A stretch of DNA of 42,861 nucleotides from Spirochaetaceae bacterium (GTDB lineage Bacteria; Spirochaetota; Spirochaetia; Treponematales; Treponemataceae). This document shows, piece by piece, positions 1 through 8,864 of the stretch. How positions within the stretch are numbered: position 1 is the stretch's first letter; each line of letters opens with the position of its first letter. Position numbers and translations under genes: made by a program. The notes under the pieces are model-generated. The model was not told where the DNA came from. It saw only the letters and a list, made by a program, of their open reading frames with translations, and searched no databases. The stretch lies in NCBI GenBank assembly GCA_017453745.1, contig JAFTEH010000022.1, forward strand, positions 1 to 42,861. Direction: 5' to 3'.

Positions 1-98
1 AGGGAAAAGACACCCTTTTGACCGAGCAAAAGGGTTTCCTTTCCCTTAGGAACCCTTTCCTTCCTAAAACGCGGTTTAGGGGTGCCCCCTAAAAACCC
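1..98 (+). repeat. Composite palindromic repeat family A, copy 1 (core only)
   Basis: This stretch reappears at 27519-27617 in the same orientation; the first 49 bases match exactly and only about seven differences are visible over the whole length. It contains an inverted pair CCCTTTTG / CAAAAGGG, outer arms GGGAAAAG / CTTTCCCTT, and a second hairpin formed by TTTAGGGG / CCCCCTAAA. A degenerate remnant of other modules of the family (half of the TTTTTAATTCTCG palindrome and half of the CGTCTACA palindrome) follows at about 147-178. The rest of the stretch up to 354 shows no gene. Confidence 0.8.
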
Positions 99-354
99 CA
101 TTTTTTCACTTGCATTAAGAAATTTAAGCAACTTGACACTTGTTTTTAATTCTCGCGCTTGCGCACCGTCTACATCTTATTGTTCATTTAAAAAAACTTT
201 CCGCAAATAGCATGCGCATACGGTGGCTTTTTTATAAAAATTGATTTCATAACCACCGTACCGTAATATCATGCCAAGTTCAAAACCTCAATTCCACAAG
301 GGTTTTAGCGTTGAGAACTTTAGTTTTTCACTTTGAAATTGTAAAACAACCTCT

Positions 355-3258
355 TTATAATAAGGGTTTACAAAAGGCAGATGTTAATTCATCAAGTGAA
401 ACAAAAACATTTTGCGTTTTAAAATGCACATTGAGCTCTGGTTTTACACTGGTATTACCGATTAATAATAGGTCCTGCCCTAAAATTTGTTTTACCTCAT
501 CAATAGTATCTTTTTTAACCTCTAGTATAAAACAGCCCGTTGTTTCTCCAAAAAGAAATGCTAGTTCTTCACTTGTACACTCACCGTTTGTGTTCGTATT
601 TTTATTCAAAACCGTTTCCAGTTCAAGTTGCGCCCCGATACCACTCCCAATACACATTTCAGCAAGCGCAACAAGCATACCACCATCCGAAATATCATGA
701 CAACTGAGAACCAGATTTTTGCTTATTGCTTTATGCAAGTTACAATAATTTTGGGCATTGCACATTGAAACAGTGGATATGCGCAATTCGCAATCGCTCG
801 GCAGTCCAAAGTTTTCGGCAAAGATAGAACCTGCAAGTTGAAAGTCATGACGACCATACAAAAACAGAGCAGTATCTTGACATTTTAAGTCTGAGCTAAC
901 GACATTGTCAATATTGGGAACAATACCTATCGCAGAAATAAGGAGCGAAGCAGGAATTGCTTTTCGGCTCCCCCCAACACTAATATATTCGTTATAAAAA
1001 GAATCTTTTCCAGAAATAAAGGGTGTTTTAAAAAAGCAAGCGGTATTATAACACGCCCGTGCCGATTCTATGAGGTCCCACATAACATCAGGACGAGAAG
1101 GATCTCCCATACAATAGTTATCCAAAATACCAATACGCAGTGGGTCACCACCGACAGCAACAATACTCCTCACCGCTTCATCAATGGTTGCCGAGGTCAT
1201 CTCGTATGCACCAAATGCACTATATCGTGGCAAAAGGGCATTGGAAATAGCTACTGCAACATGACTCGTAATTTCTCGTGGTTGCACAACTGATGCATCC
1301 TGTGGTCCTGTATATGTAGCCCCATCATATTGCCGCAAGACTGTTCCACCTTGCACCTCATAATCGTAGCGACGCACTATTGACTCACGAGAACAAATAT
1401 TATTATCAGAAAGTAACTGCAAGAGCGCCGTTTTAAGAGGAACTGAATGGTATTGAGTATATTTTCTTTTCTGTGTGTACGGAATCGCACGCAAAGACTT
1501 TTGAGGTGGCCCACTATGTAAAAACGAACAATCAAGGTTAATAACCTGTTCACCGTTGCATAACACTTGTAACATACCATCACCAGTGAACACCCCTAAA
1601 TCATAGGCAATAACATCGTATATTGAGCAGAGTTCTTTTACCCTCGCACAAGAATGTTCTGGAACGGCTAGTACCATACGCTCTTGGGATTCAGAAATCC
1701 AGCGCTCCCATGCTTGTAGTCCCGCATACTTTACCGGCATATTTGTGAGATCAACTCGACAACCGAGTTTCGATGACATTTCACCAACTGCTGAAGAAAA
1801 ACCACCTGCCCCACAATCCGTAATAGCCGAATACAAACCTTCTTCAACAATAATATCAAGTACTTCACTCACCTTTTTTTGAATAATAGGATCCCCTATT
1901 TGAACGGCCGCACCAGCCACTGTTCCAGTACCTGCATCGACTGCCATCGAAGAAAAAGTTGCACCTCGTATTGCGTCACGCCCCGTTGGTGCCCCAAGTG
2001 CAAAAATATGATCCCCCGTCTGTGCTTGTGTTTTATGGATATTGTGTTTTGCTATACCGACACAGCCACAATACACTAAAGGATTTGTAGTATAGCCTTC
2101 TCCAAAGTGTATACCACCATTCACATTTGGAATGCCCATCTTGTTCCCGTAATCGCTCACCCCATCCACTACACCCAACAGAGTTGCCTGTGGATGCAAA
2201 GAGCCCGGTGGCACAAGCGTATTTGAAATATCAGGCGGTCCAAAACAAAGTACATCAGTAAGGGCAAAGGGGCGTGCTGAAACTCCCATAACATCGCGGA
2301 TAACACCACCGACACCTGTGTTAGCACCACCAAATGGTTCAATCGCCGATGGGTGATTATGAGTTTCAACTTTAAATGAAACATCAAAGTTTTCGTCAAG
2401 CCGTACAATACCGGCATTATCTACAAAAGCGGAAACAACCCAATCTGCATTAATATCATCGGTAGCTTTTTTAATATAGGTTTTGAGTACATTATTTACA
2501 CATAAATCAGGATAATGTTCTTTTACCTGCTCATCAGAAGATTCTATTGTAATATTCGCTTTAAAAGTTTTATGTACACAATGCTCGCTCCATGTTTGAG
2601 CAATAGTTTCAAATTCGGCATCAGTACAAGGACGACCGACTTTTATAAAATATTCTTTTATTTTTTGCATTTCGCCTAAATCAAGCGAAGCTTTTTTTTC
2701 AGCAGAAAACTGTAAAAGTTCTTCGTCATTCATTTTTGCAAAGTCATATTTTTCGACATCATATACAAAGTTATCAGATTCGACTGAAACCCATCGTGGA
2801 CTTGCAGCACCAAAACAATAATACTGAATAGAAGAATTACACAATGTCGTTGCAATTTTTTGCTTATCTTCTTCGGCAAAGGCACCTTGTATATGATAAC
2901 CTGTACCGCTCACTATTTCTTTTACGCCATAAAATTGCATTTCTTGCATTGCAACCATTGCTTCACGCGACCTTGTATCAGTAACACCTGGAAGAAACAT
3001 AACTTCTAAGGTTATGCCATTATCACAAGGATAGGTCGCATGGGGGTCTTCCATTATAGTGCATGTTTCAATGAGTTCGGTACAAAACAAAGAACTTTTG
3101 AGCGCATAGAGCTCTTGAGTACTTATATTTCCCAAAACACAATATATATCATAGCGATATACCGATTGCACTGCCAAGCCCTGTCTCTTTAGCGAACTAA
3201 GAGCCTGTGTATCAGTTGCATCAAGATTGCTTTTTACTAAAAATCGGTAATATTCCAT
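355..3258 (-). CDS. purL: Phosphoribosylformylglycinamidine synthase with PurS-like N-terminal extension
   Basis: This is the ATP-dependent FGAM synthase of purine synthesis (FGAR to FGAM). At 967 residues it is longer than the small PurL (about 730) and shorter than the large single-chain PurL (about 1200-1300), and it has no C-terminal glutaminase domain. The catalytic core starts near residue 195 and shows the motifs TWSEHCVHK, ETHNHPSAIEPFGGA and SCHDISDGGM. The first 180 residues look like two PurS-like modules (about 4-70 and 82-150), so PurS seems to be built in. A separate PurQ is then expected to supply ammonia, but it is not in the window. The ATG is preceded by AAGGAAATAACTG, and a promoter lies just upstream. 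It acts in the cytoplasm. The PurS assignment rests on length and fold pattern by eye; the PurL core is certain. Confidence 0.93.
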   Translation of the reverse strand: MEYYRFLVKSNLDATDTQALSSLKRQGLAVQSVYRYDIYCVLGNISTQELYALKSSLFCTELIETCTIMEDPHATYPCDNGITLEVMFLPGVTDTRSREAMVAMQEMQFYGVKEIVSGTGYHIQGAFAEEDKQKIATTLCNSSIQYYCFGAASPRWVSVESDNFVYDVEKYDFAKMNDEELLQFSAEKKASLDLGEMQKIKEYFIKVGRPCTDAEFETIAQTWSEHCVHKTFKANITIESSDEQVKEHYPDLCVNNVLKTYIKKATDDINADWVVSAFVDNAGIVRLDENFDVSFKVETHNHPSAIEPFGGANTGVGGVIRDVMGVSARPFALTDVLCFGPPDISNTLVPPGSLHPQATLLGVVDGVSDYGNKMGIPNVNGGIHFGEGYTTNPLVYCGCVGIAKHNIHKTQAQTGDHIFALGAPTGRDAIRGATFSSMAVDAGTGTVAGAAVQIGDPIIQKKVSEVLDIIVEEGLYSAITDCGAGGFSSAVGEMSSKLGCRVDLTNMPVKYAGLQAWERWISESQERMVLAVPEHSCARVKELCSIYDVIAYDLGVFTGDGMLQVLCNGEQVINLDCSFLHSGPPQKSLRAIPYTQKRKYTQYHSVPLKTALLQLLSDNNICSRESIVRRYDYEVQGGTVLRQYDGATYTGPQDASVVQPREITSHVAVAISNALLPRYSAFGAYEMTSATIDEAVRSIVAVGGDPLRIGILDNYCMGDPSRPDVMWDLIESARACYNTACFFKTPFISGKDSFYNEYISVGGSRKAIPASLLISAIGIVPNIDNVVSSDLKCQDTALFLYGRHDFQLAGSIFAENFGLPSDCELRISTVSMCNAQNYCNLHKAISKNLVLSCHDISDGGMLVALAEMCIGSGIGAQLELETVLNKNTNTNGECTSEELAFLFGETTGCFILEVKKDTIDEVKQILGQDLLLIGNTSVKPELNVHFKTQNVFVSLDELTSAFCKPLL

Positions 3259-3286
3259 CAGTTATTTCCTTATCATGTGTACATAC

Positions 3287-3314
3287 ATTGTACAAAAAAC
3301 CAAAAATCCTTCAA
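3287..3314 (-). promoter_or_regulatory. Sigma70-type promoter for purL
   Basis: On the minus strand TTGAAG (3314-3309) and TACAAT (3292-3287) are separated by 16 bases. This places the transcription start about 20 bases upstream of the purL ATG. No purine riboswitch fold is visible in so short a leader. Confidence 0.6.
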
Positions 3315-3393
3315 TCTACCACAGCCAACTTAAAGGAAGAGTAAAATTGAAGCATAAGAAGATAGCCTATAAGTACATAAAACACTCCGTAAA

Positions 3394-4044
3394 CTACACT
3401 AAACTGGTGTTGCTTTGCACATACCGACAGAGTTTTTTTAAAATACAAGTTTGACATTCTGGATTTCGAGCCTTACAAGTATAGCGCCCAAAAAGCAACA
3501 GTAAGTGATGTGCTTCGTGACGATACTGTTGTGGGGTACATGTGAGTAAATCTTTTTCCACCGCCTCAGGTGTATTTTGGTCTGAAAGGCCCAGTCGCTG
3601 GGATACGCGCAAAACATGGGTGTCAACAGGAATAGTCGGTTTTTCAAAGGCAACATTTAACACAACATTTGCAGTTTTTCGGCCTACCCCACTTAAACTA
3701 ATAAGTTCATCAAAGGTGTTAGGTACTTCGCTATTAAAGTCTGCTATAAGTTTTTGTGCCATTTGTATAAGATGCTTTGCCTTTGTATTATAATAATTGA
3801 GATGAGAAATGCATGAGCGCAAACGCTCTTCTCCAAATGCTAATAATGCTTCAGGAGTTTGTATATGTGGAAATAGTTTTTCTGTCACTTTATTCACTTG
3901 CATATCAGTAGCTTGTGCAGAAAGGATAACAGCAACCAAAAGTGTAAAATTATTAGTATAGTTCAATTCACTACGGGCATTTTGATTATGCTTTTGTAAT
4001 GTCGAAAAAATACTCGCAATCGTTTTTTTATCAATAGTTTCCAT
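3394..4044 (-). CDS. nth: Endonuclease III (DNA glycosylase/AP lyase)
   Basis: Base-excision repair enzyme that removes oxidised pyrimidines and nicks the abasic site. Its 216 residues match the usual length. The helix-hairpin-helix motif SLSGVGRKTANVVL holds the catalytic lysine (Lys123), and the aspartate lies in VDTHVLR (Asp141). Four cysteines at 190, 197, 200 and 206 have the C-X6-C-X2-C-X5-C spacing of the family [4Fe-4S] cluster, so the enzyme is complete. It reads toward purL with 135 bases between them and lies 58 bases downstream of malQ, so it may be cotranscribed with malQ. Only a distant AAAGG precedes the ATG. Confidence 0.96.
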   Translation of the reverse strand: METIDKKTIASIFSTLQKHNQNARSELNYTNNFTLLVAVILSAQATDMQVNKVTEKLFPHIQTPEALLAFGEERLRSCISHLNYYNTKAKHLIQMAQKLIADFNSEVPNTFDELISLSGVGRKTANVVLNVAFEKPTIPVDTHVLRVSQRLGLSDQNTPEAVEKDLLTCTPQQYRHEAHHLLLLFGRYTCKARNPECQTCILKKLCRYVQSNTSLV

Positions 4045-4102
4045 AATGGGTAAAACCTTTAAAATGGCACATTCGCTATGTGCTATCTGTTTTAAATATC
4101 GC

Positions 4103-6100
4103 TCAATTTTTATTTTTTTGTCGACGCAATAAACACAGTTCGCGTATCAGTTCGGTATCCAAACATAAATTTTCGACCGTAATAGGCATACGATAGCTCC
4201 AGTTCTGCTCACTCACTGTCCCCGGTGTATTGATACGGGCATCAGAGCGTATCCCAACTTCTGTCATACAGAGTATATCTTGTATGGGTAATACAAGTAC
4301 TTTTGAAGGCGATAGAGAAATCGCCCGCAATAGGCATTTTACACCAGATACACTGAGAGGTTTTTCATCTGCTATACTGGGCTCACAGTGAAGAGCGGCG
4401 AGCACATCAATCTTTTCATCTTGTGTTAATTCTGTATTCCACCATTCCAATAAGGTACTTGTATCATGTGTTGATGTAGTAGTAACAGATAAACTGGGGT
4501 AGCACGATATATCTATAAAAGGATACGGGGAGGCGTCCCAGTTCCGTTGCCAACGCAACACCTTTAAACTAAAAATACCGAGTTTTTTTAAAACAGAAGG
4601 AACACATTCAGGAATAGCCCCTAAGTCTTCTGCAAACGCTTGCATTGGAGAACAAGTACAAAGTTCCGATAAAATTTCATTTCCATGCTTTTTCCAAAGA
4701 CGCTCACTTTTTTCGTTGGTTCGTCCTACCAAGTCTAAAAAGCGCCGTTGTTCATCTTCAGAAAATGTTTGCCAAGCAGTTGTATCTTTGAACTTCCACG
4801 CAACCACATAAGAGTATTCGCTTTCATGTTTTCCGGCGACTCTCACCAACATTCTATCAATCCATATTTTTTTTAACGCTTGCTCAACCCTTTTATCAAG
4901 TCCATACTTACCAATATCTGCTTCACAGCCTATCTCTTTTTTAAAAAGCCACAGTTCTTCATCGTTTATGCGCTCGGCAATTTTATGCAGTTGCCCATGT
5001 GAATACAAATAATCCCCATTTGTAGCCTCCATGACTATTTCCGTTTTAATATGTGGTTCACTCATCCAGCGTATGCGCTCAGCCGAAAAACCCAACTGAT
5101 GTAGCTCCGACATTTTTATACGCACCTCTGGGATAGCCCGCCCTAAACTTGTACCGCTTTCACCATTCTGAGTCGCCCAAATTCTAAAAAACCCTAATAC
5201 ATGATCAATCCGATACGCAGCATAGTACTGGCTCGCAACCGCAAGCCGAAACTTCCACCATTTATAACCACTTTCTTTGTGATTTTCCCAAAAGTAAACG
5301 GGGAACCCCCAAGCCTGCCCGTGCATATTTTCCGCATCAGGAGGAGAACCCGCACGAATATCTGTCCGAAACAACTCATGATGTTCCCAAACATCGCAGG
5401 AATCCTCGTTAAGCAAAATCGGAATATCACCTTTCAGTAATACGCCCTGCTCTTTACAAAACTGTGCGGCTTGTAAAAGTTGCAGATGAAGATTAAACTG
5501 TAGCCAAGTATAAAAAGCAAATTCAGGATAAAGGGCTGGACAGTTCCACGCTTGTTCAATTTCGGCTTTTGTTGGCGTACGCATATATGCCCATGTTGTC
5601 CAAGAACTTTGGAAATGCTGGTCTTTTATATTTTTAAATAGCGCATAGGATTTAACCCAGTCATTTTTTGAAAGCCATACGCTCACTTCACTACTTGGAT
5701 TTGCCAGATCCGTTAAAAAATGGGTTTTAACCTGTTCAAAAATACACTTTGCAAGCCTACACTTTTTTTCTAGCACCAGCGAGTAGTTAAACCGTTCAGC
5801 CCCTTCCAAATCTTCTTTTAGTTTTTGTATATCTGGCGCAAAAGTTTCCGCTCCCTCAAGACTTTCTAAAGACAGATAAAGCGGATGTAATGCAAATGCA
5901 GAAAGTATATTATAGGGAGAACTATCAGTACCAGAATCATATATCGGAAGCAGTTGAATCAACGAGATACCAGAAAGTTTACAAAATTCTGCAAATGGCA
6001 TGAGGTCCAAAAACTCCCCAACACCACAACTTTTTTGAGTACGCAAACTTGAAACAGGGAGAGCCACTGCTAAGGTATTCGAAAATGCATCTGCTTTCAT
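4103..6100 (-). CDS. malQ: 4-alpha-glucanotransferase (amylomaltase, GH77)
   Basis: Transfers maltooligosaccharide units between alpha-1,4-glucans during maltodextrin and glycogen metabolism in the cytoplasm. GH77 motifs are present in order: SSPYNILSAFALHPLY near residue 60, the nucleophile Asp in YRIDHVLGF (about 299), the acid/base Glu in FAEDLGAIPE (about 491) and the transition-state Asp in STHDTSTL (about 546). The length of 665 residues exceeds the roughly 500 of Thermus-type enzymes. I place the start at 6100 because TTTGGAGATTATT immediately precedes that ATG; an in-frame start 30 bases upstream has no comparable ribosome-binding site. A promoter with an extended -10 lies about 40 bases upstream. 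A second, apparently inactive, glucanotransferase-like gene is at 8865. Confidence 0.93.
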   Translation of the reverse strand: MKADAFSNTLAVALPVSSLRTQKSCGVGEFLDLMPFAEFCKLSGISLIQLLPIYDSGTDSSPYNILSAFALHPLYLSLESLEGAETFAPDIQKLKEDLEGAERFNYSLVLEKKCRLAKCIFEQVKTHFLTDLANPSSEVSVWLSKNDWVKSYALFKNIKDQHFQSSWTTWAYMRTPTKAEIEQAWNCPALYPEFAFYTWLQFNLHLQLLQAAQFCKEQGVLLKGDIPILLNEDSCDVWEHHELFRTDIRAGSPPDAENMHGQAWGFPVYFWENHKESGYKWWKFRLAVASQYYAAYRIDHVLGFFRIWATQNGESGTSLGRAIPEVRIKMSELHQLGFSAERIRWMSEPHIKTEIVMEATNGDYLYSHGQLHKIAERINDEELWLFKKEIGCEADIGKYGLDKRVEQALKKIWIDRMLVRVAGKHESEYSYVVAWKFKDTTAWQTFSEDEQRRFLDLVGRTNEKSERLWKKHGNEILSELCTCSPMQAFAEDLGAIPECVPSVLKKLGIFSLKVLRWQRNWDASPYPFIDISCYPSLSVTTTSTHDTSTLLEWWNTELTQDEKIDVLAALHCEPSIADEKPLSVSGVKCLLRAISLSPSKVLVLPIQDILCMTEVGIRSDARINTPGTVSEQNWSYRMPITVENLCLDTELIRELCLLRRQKNKN

Positions 6101-6140
6101 AATAATCTCCAAATAAGGGTATTTTTTCAATGCCTTCTTT

Positions 6141-6149
6141 ATTGTACCA
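6141..6149 (-). promoter_or_regulatory. Extended -10 promoter for malQ
   Basis: On the minus strand the sequence TGGTACAAT forms an extended -10 element about 40 bases before the malQ start. The matching -35 region (TTTATT at 16 bases) is poor, as is usual for extended -10 promoters. Confidence 0.45.
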
Positions 6150-6275
6150 CATAAACAAAAACAATAAAAGACCTCAACGCAATTTCAAAAAACAGGTTTT
6201 GTTGTCTTTCGAGATTGCCTTATTTTTGCACGGAAATCAATTTTTTGGAGAGAATGTTTTTCTTGCATCTAAATA

Positions 6276-6498
6276 CTAAGGGAAAGGGACACACTTTTGT
6301 TCGAAGCAAATGCACTTTGAAAAAACATCCTTGTTTTTTCAAAGTGGCCGAGAATTAAAAATTGAGAAAATTATATTTTTAATTCTCGCACTTACGCATC
6401 GTCTACATCCTGTAGACGGCTATGTTTTTTCTACCTTTCCCTTAGAATCCCTATCCCTTCCAAAAGCGTCGCTTAGGGCTCCGCCCTAAGAACCCGCC
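6276..6498 (+). repeat. Composite palindromic repeat family A, copy 2 (full length)
   Basis: This fills most of the 470-base gap between malQ and ssb. The outer arms CTAAGGGAAAGG / CCTTTCCCTTAG correspond to copies 1 and 5. Three stacked palindromes are inserted between them: module i at 6313-6346 (CACTTTG...CAAAGTG), module ii at 6349-6388 (CGAGAATTAAAAA...TTTTTAATTCTCG) and module iii at 6400-6418 (CGTCTACA TCC TGTAGACG). The right end is a GC-rich hairpin, CTTAGGGCTCCGCCCTAAG. No open reading frame of note lies inside. Confidence 0.85.
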
Positions 6499-6603
6499 TG
6501 AAAGTAATAAGTTCCTAGTTATATCCTATGAATTTAAGCAAACCAGCTGTTTATATTAAAACTTGATTTCCGTGTGATTTTTGTTTTTCCCCTATATCCT
6601 CAC

Positions 6604-7029
6604 TTAAAAAACGGCATACTCAGCAGTAGCCATTCTTTCGGCTACTTGCTCTTCGCTCACATTGGGGTCTTCTACAAGGTCATCAACTTCATTTTCGACT
6701 TGTGCCTTTGTTTTAAATTCTACATGTTCTGCCACAATACGAATGGCAGAATATCTGTCTCCTTCAGGAGATTCCCAGCGGTATTGCTTAATTCTCCCAA
6801 CAATGCGTACAGGACTGCCCTTCTTAGCTCTTGTATGACAAATATCTGCAAGTTCAGCCCAGGTTTCCACATCAAAATAGGAAGTTTCTTGGTCAAGACT
6901 GCCATTTTTTCTAAAAAAACGATTTGCGGCAATAGAAAAAGTACACAAACTCGTTCCCGTTGTGATAGTTTTGAAATGAGGATCCTTTACCACATTTCCT
7001 TCAATAATAAGAGAATTTATAGAATTCAT
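6604..7029 (-). CDS. ssb: Single-stranded DNA-binding protein (OB fold)
   Basis: Binds single-stranded DNA during replication and repair. The protein has 141 residues starting at MNSINSLIIEGNVV; I use this ATG because GGAGG stands nine bases upstream, and an upstream in-frame start adds only ten unsupported residues. The OB-fold signature runs from GNVVKDPHF through CTFSIAANRFF, DVETWAEL and GSPVRIVGRIKQYRW. The tail is acidic (EVDDLVEDPNVSEEQ) but ends AEYAVF, without the DIPF-type tip through which bacterial SSBs recruit partners. It may be a second, specialised SSB. It is transcribed divergently from the HDOD gene, with 111 very AT-rich bases between them. Confidence 0.88.
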   Translation of the reverse strand: MNSINSLIIEGNVVKDPHFKTITTGTSLCTFSIAANRFFRKNGSLDQETSYFDVETWAELADICHTRAKKGSPVRIVGRIKQYRWESPEGDRYSAIRIVAEHVEFKTKAQVENEVDDLVEDPNVSEEQVAERMATAEYAVF

Positions 7030-7105
7030 TATATGTTCCTCCAAAATGAAAATATCCAAAAAAAAATTTTTTTGTTCAATTTAAAAAAAATTACAATAAG
7101 TTATA

Positions 7106-7134
7106 TTGAATAAAAATAGTATATTACATATACT
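7106..7134 (+). promoter_or_regulatory. Promoter of the GHKL-HDOD gene, with palindrome over the -10
   Basis: TTGAAT (7106-7111), a 17-base spacer and TATACT (7129-7134) put the expected transcription start at 7141, the A of the ATG. No Shine-Dalgarno sequence precedes that ATG. The perfect palindrome AGTATAT-TAC-ATATACT (7118-7134) covers the -10 and could be an operator or simply AT-rich symmetry. Confidence 0.6.
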
Positions 7135-7140
7135 GTACCT

Positions 7141-8634
7141 ATGGCAGATTTAAAAAAGATCGATTTTAAAAAAATTGATGATGCAATACAACTCGGGATG
7201 CCCATCACCATCACAACATATACTTTTTCACACGCAGTGCAATCTCATATTGAAAAAATAGTAAACTATTTTCTTGAACACATAGAACAAGCACACTTAA
7301 AAGATTACGCAATGTATTGCTTAAATGAACTTGCCGTAAATGCAAAAAAAGCCAATACCAAAAGGGTTTACTTTAAGGAACTCGGATTAGACATCCAAAA
7401 TACAATCCAGTACAGAATTGGGATGGATAAGTTTAAAAAAGAAACCTTAGAAAGAATTGATTTTTTCTTGAATATGCAAGAAAAAGAAGGCTTATATATA
7501 AAAATTGTATTATCGATTAGAAGTAATAATTTTGAAATTGAAATTAGAAATAACTGTATAATGACAAGGGAAGAACATTTACGAATCAATGAAAAAATTA
7601 CAATGGCAGCTACGGTAAATGATTTTTCAGAAGTAATGTCAGATGTTGTAGACGAAACAGAAGGGGCTGGCTTAGGGATTATCATAATGCTACTCATGTT
7701 AAAGCAAATTGGGGCGAGTCACAAATGCTTTTCTGTAGAAGTATCTAAAACTGAAACTATCAGTAAAATATCCTTGCCATTTTCTGCAGATTACAATGCA
7801 ACTATCAAAGACTTATCTGACACTATCGTAAAACAGATTAATGAAATCCCGCAATTCCCTGAAAAAATACTTCAACTACAAAAAATGATAAATGATACCG
7901 ATTCTACTATTTCAGATATTGCACGCACTATTAGCGCCGATGTTGGTATTACCGCAGATTTATTAAAACTGGTAAATAGTGCAGCATTCGGTCTCAAGCA
8001 AAAATGCAACAATATCGCTGAAGCGGTAAAACTCATAGGGATACGAGGTATTTCCAATCTACTGTATTCCATTGGTACGGTAAATGTGTTTGCTGAAATA
8101 GGAAACGAAGATGAGCAAAACTCACTTTGGGAACACGCCTATAAATGCGCTTATTTTTCCTATAATCTTGCAAGGGTATTACGCTTACACTCGGTTATTG
8201 ATGATGCGTATGTATGTGGCTTGTTACATGATATTGGGAAACTTGTGTTTAGTGGCTTATATCCTAATACACTACAGATTTTGTATAAAATACAAAAAAA
8301 ACGCAACATACCACAAAATATTATTAATGCGATTACTTCGGGTATACAGCATGCTGAAATTGGTGCACGCCTTACCGAAAAATGGAGTTTTCCATCACAG
8401 ATAACACAGGCAATTTTGTATCATCATAATATTGACGATGTAGATGAACAGTATTTACACATTACTGCAACGGTGAGTCTCGCCAATTATTTAGTACATT
8501 ATAGCGAAGGCCTTTTGGATTTTGATCAAATTCCAATAAAGGTATTAAAAATATTTAACATTGATAACGAAGATGTTTTGAAAAAACTTTCTTCTACATT
8601 TACTAAGGGATTTGAAAATGAAAGAAATAGATAA
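7141..8634 (+). CDS. GHKL ATPase-like / HDOD domain regulatory protein
   Basis: A 497-residue signalling protein with two recognisable parts. Residues about 30-215 resemble a GHKL (histidine-kinase-type) ATP-binding domain: an N box in LNELAVNAKKAN (Glu63, Asn67) and a glycine loop in DETEGAGLG (175-179). There is no phospho-acceptor histidine region, so it is unlikely to be an ordinary sensor kinase. Residues about 231-490 form an HDOD domain that keeps the HDIGK motif (363-367) and HAEIG near 408. HDOD proteins are usually regulators, often tied to chemotaxis or nucleotide signalling. The substrate and partner are unknown. It appears monocistronic and likely leaderless, and is followed by a family D repeat. 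The domain pairing is seen; the function is not known. Confidence 0.82.
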   Translation: MADLKKIDFKKIDDAIQLGMPITITTYTFSHAVQSHIEKIVNYFLEHIEQAHLKDYAMYCLNELAVNAKKANTKRVYFKELGLDIQNTIQYRIGMDKFKKETLERIDFFLNMQEKEGLYIKIVLSIRSNNFEIEIRNNCIMTREEHLRINEKITMAATVNDFSEVMSDVVDETEGAGLGIIIMLLMLKQIGASHKCFSVEVSKTETISKISLPFSADYNATIKDLSDTIVKQINEIPQFPEKILQLQKMINDTDSTISDIARTISADVGITADLLKLVNSAAFGLKQKCNNIAEAVKLIGIRGISNLLYSIGTVNVFAEIGNEDEQNSLWEHAYKCAYFSYNLARVLRLHSVIDDAYVCGLLHDIGKLVFSGLYPNTLQILYKIQKKRNIPQNIINAITSGIQHAEIGARLTEKWSFPSQITQAILYHHNIDDVDEQYLHITATVSLANYLVHYSEGLLDFDQIPIKVLKIFNIDNEDVLKKLSSTFTKGFENERNR

Positions 8635-8660
8635 CTTGTAAACTAAGCTATGGTTATGGC

Positions 8661-8714
8661 TCTCTAAAAGCTGTGACAGGACAGCAAAGCATCCAGATGC
8701 GTTTTTAGAGGTTC
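8661..8714 (+). repeat. Family D interspersed repeat, copy 1
   Basis: A roughly 54-base element running from CTCTAAAAGCTGTGACAGG to GCGTTTTTAGAGG, with terminal inverted arms CTCTAAAA / TTTTTAGAG. A second copy lies in the opposite orientation at 27350-27402. It occupies part of the 230-base gap after the HDOD gene; the rest of the gap shows no gene. Confidence 0.7.
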
Positions 8715-8864
8715 CCCTAATCTTTTTAGAGATACAAGAGAAGTGGCTTTTGTTTTTTGCCTTGTAATATCAAAGCAAAAAAATAAGTCGGTAGCCTATA
8801 AAAAATCACAAAAGGATATTTTATAGCTTGACCTTTATAAAAATGATTTTTGAGTTAGGATGTA

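Noticed and set aside
311-700. Plus-strand 129-codon frame at the left edge
   Set aside because: It overlaps the 3' end of purL on the opposite strand and has no domain or ribosome-binding site.
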